A DNA stretch of 64,000 nt from Dysgonomonas sp. UBA7710 (GTDB lineage Bacteria > Bacteroidota > Bacteroidia > Bacteroidales > Dysgonomonadaceae). The translations under genes were made by a program, and so were the position numbers. The number at the start of each line of letters is the position of its first letter. The first letter of the stretch is position 1. Shown here piece by piece: positions 59,501-64,000 of the stretch. The notes under the pieces were generated by a model. It was not told the DNA's origin. It saw nothing but the letters and a program-made list of their open reading frames with translations, and ran no database searches. Where the stretch lies: NCBI RefSeq assembly GCF_002482385.1, contig NZ_DLFW01000047.1:144405-208404 (forward strand). Reading direction: 5' to 3'.

Positions 59501-59706
59501 GCCTGAACAGCGTTGTTGGTCGACTTAACTTTTATCAGAGCCCCTGATACGGGAATTCCGCTGCGCTCATCCAATACTTTTCCTCTAATTACTGTTTGTC
59601 CTTTTGCTGAAAAAGAAAGAACTAACAGAAAAAGCAGGGATAGAAAGAGATATTTTTTCTCCTGTAAGAGTAATTTTTTACCCTTATTTAATTGTATATT
59701 TGTCAT
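56524..59706 (-). CDS. SusC/RagA-family TonB-dependent transporter
   Basis: 1060 residues, the largest receptor here. The N-terminus has about 18 extra residues before the signal core (YLFLSLLFLLVLSFSAKGQ). Carboxypeptidase-like domain at about 38-120, LDEVVVVGYG, plug marks YPLVVVDGIPVS and STAIYGSRAAGGVILITTK, barrel ending RTFTFGVNVTF. It is 85 nt downstream of the binding-protein-like gene; that gap carries an imperfect hairpin and a small TTCTAA/TTAGAA stem just before the ATG. Likely peptide receptor by context. Confidence 0.93.
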   Translation of the reverse strand: MTNIQLNKGKKLLLQEKKYLFLSLLFLLVLSFSAKGQTVIRGKVLDERSGIPVSGALIKVKSTNNAVQADYDGKFQLSENKPVPITLLVSFLGFKTQEIDVYESGEEITISLSENLNVLDEVVVVGYGTKTKREFTGAISSLNGDLIKDVPVQSFEQALQGKAAGVSIALPNGQLNSQPVIRIRGVNSISLSSYPLVVVDGIPVSTGNISSNRASNNPLGDINPADIASIDILKDAASTAIYGSRAAGGVILITTKRGKTGRITTTYEGWLGITNATRLPEVLNAQQYTDIKNEAIANATSIDGVARDAAYALSYNPDGSVVDTNWKDYVYRTAVSHNHSLNISGGSEKVNYYLSLNYSDQQGFLIGNNFKRKGIRFNLDNEVTSWLKVSGGAVYNISNNESFDSGSLPGASMTTTGATRLALVLPPNVGAYNADGSFNLNPSSGTLGSGNNKATIPLYNPAALFKLSRYTSENDHLVGNVNAVIKPVKQLELTVRYAIDRIKSEDVAYQSPELGSSAYTSGGSVSNISTTRQTEAWTNTLGFDETFFKDHHVSLLIGTDIQNYKVSAWGANATKASDDFFEYYQGGWANVVATGNQKGERVFASFFSRLSYELKNRYFITGNFRRDGNSALAVGRKYGNFGGVSAGWLLSEENFFKSSSLSKVFSDVKLNASWGRVGNGNLSNDYSSYDLYSASLYGGAATWAITQQGNPDLTWETSEQTNVGLELNALKNRLHFEFAYFNNDVDGLILSVAQSPSKGIPGNSILANVGSMYNRGIEVSAGYEIISRKDLSWNVTLNYSAIRNKVTALANNNQDIIGSTGSGNTNITRVGESIGSLYGLKTLYVNPENGQRVFLNGEGEEVQYNGLGTWTYLDGRAAQALSGDDFYVLGNTLPKWYGGLTSNLRYRQFDLNLNFTYAGGNYIMNRTKSTLTDQIFFNNSTDILRRWTEPGQITDMPRVVNGDRISFGGSTPISEHVEKGDFLRLQNVSLAYNIPKKALAFSRLNAVRVYGQITNALLFTNYSGIDPEVSANGNSNTAPGVEYNTTGLGRTFTFGVNVTF
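59320..59604. repeat. Direct repeat, copy 2 (SusC N-terminal domain)
   Basis: Partner of 53650-53934; encodes the same 95-residue block with 4 amino-acid differences. Homologous recombination between copies would delete one SusC-SusD-TlpA cassette and leave a chimeric SusC. Confidence 0.8.
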
Positions 59707-59731
59707 GTTCTAATACCTATTTTAGAATATT

Positions 59732-59773
59732 AAGTGCTTCTTTATCCGGCTGCAATTGGAAGGAGAAGCACTT
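59732..59773 (-). other. Hairpin between binding-protein-like gene and SusC
   Basis: AAGTGCTTCT and AGAAGCACTT form a 10-bp stem with a 22-nt loop. On the minus strand it is followed by AATATTCT, not a T run, so it is more likely an RNA-stability or processing element than a terminator. Confidence 0.4.
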
Positions 59774-59791
59774 TCTCTTACATTTAAACTA

Positions 59792-60727
59792 TTATTTCAG
59801 ATTCATTGTATATAGCACTTTTTCCAATTCTTTTATCTGGTATGTAAGTACTTTCTCATCCGGGTTTAGAATACCATAACTATGGTTGAATGTTTTGCCT
59901 TCAGTCAAAACCCATACAAGAAACTCTTTTACCGTCTTGTTCCCGGGGGAATATGCAAACCCGATATTATCGACAGGGATCAAATCGATAGGCTCCGACT
60001 CCAATAACTCAATCACGTTATCTATATTGACCGATTCCGTAAAATAGTTGCGGTATTCTTTCTTCACATCTAACGGAAGAATAGTGATATTGTCTTTTAA
60101 ACCACGAGTATTAATATCGAATATATTACCCAAAGCATTGAATGTGACACCCGTTTTATCTTTCTGTATGGCATTTATAAGAAATGCATCATCTCCTGAG
60201 ATCTTTTTGCCTTTCAGGCTTGAAGAAGTATACCCGAAATATGAAGCAAAACTATGTGCTACTGATTCATTGTTATTTCCCGAATATACAGTTACGTCAT
60301 AACCGGGTTTCGAAGGACTTGTATCTTCGCTAAGTATATCCTTTTCGAAGAACAGATCTTTAATCCTTTTATCATTTAACTTTTTCTTAGAAAACTCAGC
60401 GAGTAAAGGATTGTCCTTACCAATGACAGGCAAGATTGCGTATCGACCGAAAAACAGGATTTGTTCGCCAATCTGCAATCCGTTTTTACTATTGTCTGAC
60501 ACTACTACTTTTAAGGAAATATTTTCTGCCTTTACACTATTATCAGCCAGCTTAATCTGTGCCTGAGGATTCACTTTAGTATATTCATTTATCCATTTTT
60601 CAATCAGGGGAGATGCAAAGCGTGAGCTTTTGATATATATGGTTTCGTTTACATTATCTTGAGCAAATATTGGAGAGGAAATAAGAAGAATGACCAATAT
60701 TGATTTGAAAAGCTTCATTGTTTTCAT
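59792..60727 (-). CDS. Periplasmic substrate-binding-like protein (PstS-like fold)
   Basis: 311 residues with a signal peptide cleaved about SSPIFAQ. The chain begins with a strand and helix typical of type II periplasmic binding proteins (IYIKSSRFASPLIEKWINEY), has a mid region reading ILPVIGKDNPLLAEF, and a second lobe around GDDAFLINAIQKDKTGVTFN, resembling PstS-like phosphate or solute binders. No ABC permease or ATPase is nearby; instead SusC follows after 85 nt. It may ferry or sense a ligand from SusC (inference). In-frame ATG at 60718 is an alternative start. Confidence 0.65.
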   Translation of the reverse strand: MKTMKLFKSILVILLISSPIFAQDNVNETIYIKSSRFASPLIEKWINEYTKVNPQAQIKLADNSVKAENISLKVVVSDNSKNGLQIGEQILFFGRYAILPVIGKDNPLLAEFSKKKLNDKRIKDLFFEKDILSEDTSPSKPGYDVTVYSGNNNESVAHSFASYFGYTSSSLKGKKISGDDAFLINAIQKDKTGVTFNALGNIFDINTRGLKDNITILPLDVKKEYRNYFTESVNIDNVIELLESEPIDLIPVDNIGFAYSPGNKTVKEFLVWVLTEGKTFNHSYGILNPDEKVLTYQIKELEKVLYTMNLK

Positions 60728-60897
60728 ATTTATTATATATTATTGTTTTATATGCTTTTATATCAGAATATATGAAATTCCGTACCTTAATCAAGGTTAT
60801 ATTATTATTGGGGTTACCTATGGGGAAATAGGAAGATTTTAATTTTTTGAGAATAAAGAAAAACTGAAAGATATAGCGGAAGCTATAATAAAAAGGA

Positions 60898-61038
60898 TTA
60901 GAAGCAACACATCGACATTCGCATGCCGGAGATTGTAGAAGGAGTAAAATAAGTAGAAGCAGAAGTGATATTCAGAAAGTCATACACCCCGAAAGAATCA
61001 TATTTCCGCTCTTTCCGTCGTTTAGTAAATCTTTTCAT
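60898..61038 (-). CDS. Possible 46-residue basic peptide ending in Cys-Cys-Phe
   Basis: An ATG-to-TAA frame on the minus strand begins MKRFTKRRKERK, continues through SFGVYDFLNITSAS, and ends GMRMSMCCF. An exact -7 box (61091-61098) lies 53 nt upstream and paired 18-bp palindromes beyond that, so the frame lies at the head of the binding-protein/SusC operon, 170 nt before the next ATG. It has no signal peptide and no family I recognise. It could be a regulatory leader peptide, a small structural or modified peptide, or chance. No radical SAM or peptide-processing gene is in the window. Confidence 0.4.
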   Translation of the reverse strand: MKRFTKRRKERKYDSFGVYDFLNITSASTYFTPSTISGMRMSMCCF

Positions 61039-61090
61039 TTTGTTATTTTTTAGAAATTTAAAATCTTTTTGTTATTTGATTTTCATGAAA

Positions 61091-61098
61091 CAAAATTA
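61091..61098 (-). promoter_or_regulatory. Promoter -7 box for the peptide-locus operon
   Basis: TAATTTTG on the minus strand matches TAnnTTTG exactly. Transcription would start near 61084 and read through the 46-residue frame into the binding-protein-like gene. Confidence 0.5.
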
Positions 61099-61120
61099 TG
61101 ATTCGCTATCATTATATAAA

Positions 61121-61160
61121 ATACCATGATGATGGTATTTTTATACCATGCATTAGGTAT
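61121..61160. promoter_or_regulatory. Two 18-bp palindromes spaced 22 bp apart (candidate operator)
   Basis: 61121-61138 reads ATACCATGATGATGGTAT (7-bp arms, 4-nt centre) and 61143-61160 reads ATACCATGCATTAGGTAT (5-bp arms). The starts are 22 bp apart, about two helical turns, and both sit just upstream of the -7 box at 61091-61098. The same ATACCA-N6-TGGTAT form occurs at 34396-34413 before the lyase gene. Confidence 0.5.
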
Positions 61161-61255
61161 ATATTATAAAACAGAAAATTAAGAAGACCATACTTTTTTA
61201 TGTTATAAGAATTGCATCTGATAACAAATAGCCATTAATTATTATAAATTCATAG

Positions 61256-61453
61256 TTATTCATATTCCGGCTCAACAATACCATATGAGATGATTTCCTC
61301 ATAGCCGCTTGGTATGGAATTGACAACAACTCCATCTTTACGACGTAAGGTGAAGCTCTCTCCATTGGGATCAACAACTTGAAATATTATACTAAAGCCG
61401 CTTTCATACCGGGCTGAATACCAGTGATCTTTTATAAAATGTTTTGGGGTCAT
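61256..61453 (-). CDS. Small conserved-looking hypothetical protein, 65 residues
   Basis: A compact acidic protein without signal peptide: MTPKHFIKDHWYSARYESG, then a beta-rich stretch (FSIIFQVVDPNGESFTLRR) and SGYEEIISYGIVEPEYE. The amphipathic strand pattern and an exact -7 box about 23 nt upstream support a real gene. I do not recognise a family. It lies between the leftward peptide locus and the rightward TPR-AraC regulator and may be its own unit. Confidence 0.55.
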   Translation of the reverse strand: MTPKHFIKDHWYSARYESGFSIIFQVVDPNGESFTLRRKDGVVVNSIPSGYEEIISYGIVEPEYE

Positions 61454-61475
61454 TATGCTATAAACTTACAATACG

Positions 61476-61483
61476 CAAAAATA
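61476..61483 (-). promoter_or_regulatory. Promoter -7 box for the 65-residue protein
   Basis: TATTTTTG on the minus strand is an exact TAnnTTTG match; a start near 61470 would give a leader of about 17 nt. Confidence 0.5.
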
Positions 61484-61652
61484 AGACTATTGTAATTGTT
61501 TATCAAATTGTAATCGATAGAGTTATGAACATTTGGTTTAAAATAGCATATAAAACTAATAATCAACAACTTTACCCATCAAAAACGCTGTAAAGTCATA
61601 GACTAAGAGCTAATACAATACCCTTTACACCATCGTTTTTTGACGTTTACTG

Positions 61653-61660
61653 TATTTTTG
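61653..61660 (+). promoter_or_regulatory. Promoter -7 box for the TPR-AraC regulator
   Basis: TATTTTTG, exact TAnnTTTG match, with a leader of about 100 nt to the ATG at 61769. The rest of the 61454-61768 gap is A/T-rich with no gene seen. Confidence 0.5.
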
Positions 61661-61768
61661 GATCTGTATTCACTTGTGGATATATTTTTTTTTAGCTTTA
61701 TTTACACAAAATAATTACATCAGCATTCTTTGTAGGTTGCAATCACACTAAACTCTTCTCCCCTTTCT

Positions 61769-63556
61769 ATGTGTAATGTTTTTGTCTCGAAACGTGTTTT
61801 TACAATCATAATATTTTTATTATGCGATTTCTTATATGTCTTTTCACAACAGGGAGAGGCCGTAAATAAAGTTATTGCAAAACTAAAGACAGAATTAGAG
61901 AAAGATATAACGGATAAAAAGTCATTGAAGAAAATAAGTGAACTATTGATTAACAGCGGCGATTACAATCAAACTATACATTATGCACTACTCTTGGATA
62001 GTGCAGCTCAATTAACCAATGATGAAACTGCTCAGATGTACTCCTACATATATCTGGGCCAAGCTCTGGTGATGAATGGAGAAGAACGGAAATCCAAGTA
62101 TTATATTGATAAGTCTCTGGAACTGGCTACAAAATTATCCAACGATTCTGCATTAGCATCTGTATATAACGGATTAGGGCTGTATGCATCTAATGTAGAA
62201 ATGGATTACTACAGGTCCATTAATTATTTCTTTCAAGGCATCGAAGCCGCAAAACGAAGTTCTCACGAACGTTTATATTCAATATTACTATGCAACATAT
62301 CCGGGATATACTATCTGAAAAGAGATACGCAAGGCCTCAAATATGCATTGGAATGTTATACTTTGGGACACGAAAAAGATGATGCCTACCTTATTTATTG
62401 CGGGTCTACCAATTCGGCTTATATGTTCTTCTTGTTGGGAAACTATGACGAAGCACTGAAGTATATTAAAGAAGCTGAATTTATTACTGAAAAAAATAAT
62501 TTCTACGATAAAACGAACTTGTACAATTTGTATGGAAATATATTATTCCGGTCGGGCGATAATAAAGCAGCGATAGATGCTTTTTACAAAGCCTTAGAAT
62601 ATAAGGACCAATCGCAAATATCTTCAGTAGCCAACACATACCTTAGCTTGTCAAAAGTTTTTATAAAACAAAAACAATATAAAGAGTCTGTTGCATTACT
62701 GGAACTGGGATTAGATCTTTCAATAAAAAACAAAAATACGATTCATGTACCGGAATTATATGAGTATATATCCATATCTTATGAATTAGATCGCGATTAC
62801 AATAATGCATTGAAATATTATAAGATTTTCCAATCCTTTTCAGATAGCATATACAATGCAGAGAAAGAACGTTCCTTAAGCGAACTAAGAATAAAGTATG
62901 ATACTGAAAAACATGAAAATGAGATAAAACAGAGTAAGCTGAGTTTGCTACAGAAGGAGAAAAGATTCCAGCTACTCCTTTTCGCTTTTATTCTGATCTT
63001 TCTTATATTAGGAGGAACCTACATTTCTTATTATAAAAAAAACAAGTTATACCTTCAAATAGTAAAAAGAAATAAGGAAGCCATAAAACGTGAAGCGAAC
63101 CTGAGAATGCAAATAGACGAACTTAGAAATAGAATGGGAAAGGAAACCGGTACAGAAAAATATTCTGTATCATCGATGAGTGAGGAAAAAGAAATAAAGC
63201 TATACGAAGAGTTGACTAACCTCATGAGGAATGAACATATATATAAACAGAATGATTTGACAAAAGAAAAGCTGGCGGCACTATTAAATACAAACAGAAC
63301 TTATTTATCACAGGTAATAAACAAATATTCCGGCTTGTCATTTACTCACTTCATTAATTCCTTCCGTATAGAGGATGCTGTTCATGTCTTGTCCGACCCT
63401 AATAATGACATTCCACTTAAAGCTCTTTCTTCCGATATTGGGTTTAATTCTACGACTACCTTCTATACGGCATTTCAATCCTCAGTTGGTATGACCCCAT
63501 CTCTCTATAGAGAAAAAGTACATCTGTTAGACAAGCAAGAACGAAAAAGACAATAG
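61769..63556 (+). CDS. Membrane-anchored TPR sensor with AraC-type DNA-binding domain
   Basis: 595 residues. N-terminal signal or anchor (about 8-28), then TPR repeats at about 35-380 (units such as NYDEALKYIKEAEFI and DNKAAIDAFYKALEY), a transmembrane helix at about 400-421 (LLLFAFILIFLILGG), a coiled coil at about 425-455, and an AraC-type HTH at about 490-585 (KLAALLNTNRTYLSQVINKY, LKALSSDIGFNSTTTFYTAF). The periplasmic TPR part would sense a ligand or partner protein and the cytoplasmic part bind DNA. It faces the SusC start 157 nt downstream and lies about 0.7 kb from the leftward operon head, so either or both may be targets. Confidence 0.85.
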   Translation: MCNVFVSKRVFTIIIFLLCDFLYVFSQQGEAVNKVIAKLKTELEKDITDKKSLKKISELLINSGDYNQTIHYALLLDSAAQLTNDETAQMYSYIYLGQALVMNGEERKSKYYIDKSLELATKLSNDSALASVYNGLGLYASNVEMDYYRSINYFFQGIEAAKRSSHERLYSILLCNISGIYYLKRDTQGLKYALECYTLGHEKDDAYLIYCGSTNSAYMFFLLGNYDEALKYIKEAEFITEKNNFYDKTNLYNLYGNILFRSGDNKAAIDAFYKALEYKDQSQISSVANTYLSLSKVFIKQKQYKESVALLELGLDLSIKNKNTIHVPELYEYISISYELDRDYNNALKYYKIFQSFSDSIYNAEKERSLSELRIKYDTEKHENEIKQSKLSLLQKEKRFQLLLFAFILIFLILGGTYISYYKKNKLYLQIVKRNKEAIKREANLRMQIDELRNRMGKETGTEKYSVSSMSEEKEIKLYEELTNLMRNEHIYKQNDLTKEKLAALLNTNRTYLSQVINKYSGLSFTHFINSFRIEDAVHVLSDPNNDIPLKALSSDIGFNSTTTFYTAFQSSVGMTPSLYREKVHLLDKQERKRQ

Positions 63557-63573
63557 CTGAATGCTCTCTAATC

Positions 63574-63599
63574 AGTGATAATTATATCATTTTATCACT
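63574..63599 (+). terminator. Possible terminator after the TPR-AraC gene
   Basis: An 8-bp stem (AGTGATAA with TTATCACT) and 10-nt loop are followed by AAAAGTTTT. The weak T tract leaves open that this is an operator for the next gene. Confidence 0.4.
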
Positions 63600-63713
63600 A
63601 AAAGTTTTACAAAAACAACAATTGCCAATATTGACGTATCATTTTCAGTTGTTTTAACAATTGTTTTCTTTTATTTTACCTTCTCGCATGTATTATTTGA
63701 AATAAGGTCTAAT

Positions 63714-64000
63714 ATGAAGAAAATTGTAGCTTTTAGTATTTTTATGATCTTTATCTTATTTAATATAGATAAAGCTGATGCACAAAACAACACGAAATCT
63801 GAATTTACAGTTTCCGGAATTGTTACTGATGAAGACCAACTCCCGATAATAGGAGCGGTCATTTCAGTAAAAAGAGATGGGAAAATTACAGGTGGTACAA
63901 CAACTGATTCTGATGGGCATTATACTATAAATGCCAGGTCGGAATCGGATTCTCTTATATTCTCGTATTTAGGATATATTCCCCGGAATTATATTATAGG
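63714..64000 (+). CDS. SusC/RagA-family transporter, N-terminal fragment (cut by window edge)
   Basis: An ATG at 63714 opens 95 codons that run off the right edge. A signal peptide (FSIFMIFILFNIDKADAQ) is followed by a carboxypeptidase-like regulatory domain: FTVSGIVTDEDQLPIIGAVI, then TTTDSDGHYTI and LIFSYLGYIP, the standard start of SusC proteins. It follows the TPR-AraC regulator in the same direction, so it is the likely head of another SusC-SusD locus outside the window. Confidence 0.85.
   Translation, partial: MKKIVAFSIFMIFILFNIDKADAQNNTKSEFTVSGIVTDEDQLPIIGAVISVKRDGKITGGTTTDSDGHYTINARSESDSLIFSYLGYIPRNYII

Noticed and set aside
1..64000. Insertion sequences, prophage or conjugative genes
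   Set aside because: No transposase, integrase, relaxase or phage structural gene was seen in any frame.

Overview
The window comes from a Bacteroidota chromosome, almost certainly order Bacteroidales. The evidence is five complete SusC/SusD pairs plus the start of a sixth SusC, a one-protein hybrid two-component sensor (HTCS), TonB-dependent receptors with N-terminal carboxypeptidase-like domains, lipoprotein signal peptides on many exported proteins, A/T-rich start contexts with little Shine-Dalgarno signal, and promoter -7 boxes of the Bacteroides type TAnnTTTG. The genus cannot be fixed from the sequence; something close to Dysgonomonas or Parabacteroides is plausible.

The left half (1-32.4 kb) is devoted to glycans. 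A leftward operon encodes a GH42 beta-galactosidase (cut by the window edge), a GH106 rhamnosidase and a GH2 enzyme, a set typical of rhamnogalacturonan breakdown. A tRNA-Lys(CTT) follows. Next is a small polysaccharide utilization locus (PUL): a TPR/transmembrane/HTH regulator, SusC, SusD and a GH27-like enzyme with a C-terminal carbohydrate-binding domain. A second PUL follows, with a leftward SusC-SusD pair divergent from a 1391-residue HTCS, then GH92, two GH28 enzymes and a secreted histidine acid phosphatase.

A 666-bp junction of convergent genes (32.4-33.1 kb) holds a mosaic of short dispersed repeats and no credible gene.

The right half (33.1-61 kb) is a long leftward series of genes that looks built for peptides and amino acids. 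In transcription order it contains a possible 46-residue peptide, a periplasmic binding-protein-like protein, SusC-SusD-TlpA, a second SusC-SusD-TlpA, an M14 carboxypeptidase fused to a GATase1-like domain, an M20 amidohydrolase and a dicarboxylate/amino-acid symporter. After a gap come a third SusC-SusD, a secreted tandem OsmC protein, an S9 peptidase and a PLP-dependent sulfur amino acid lyase or synthase. It contains no recognised glycoside hydrolase, polysaccharide lyase or sulfatase. A copy of the 18-bp palindrome ATACCA-N6-TGGTAT lies before the lyase gene and two more lie before the first genes, hinting at shared control. A membrane-anchored TPR-AraC regulator and the start of another SusC close the window.

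The most interesting points are the peptide/organosulfur-like SusCD locus with its repeated palindrome, the tandem OsmC protein in which only the second domain keeps both cysteines, a recurring leader palindrome before three unrelated genes, and the uncatalogued 46-residue ORF.
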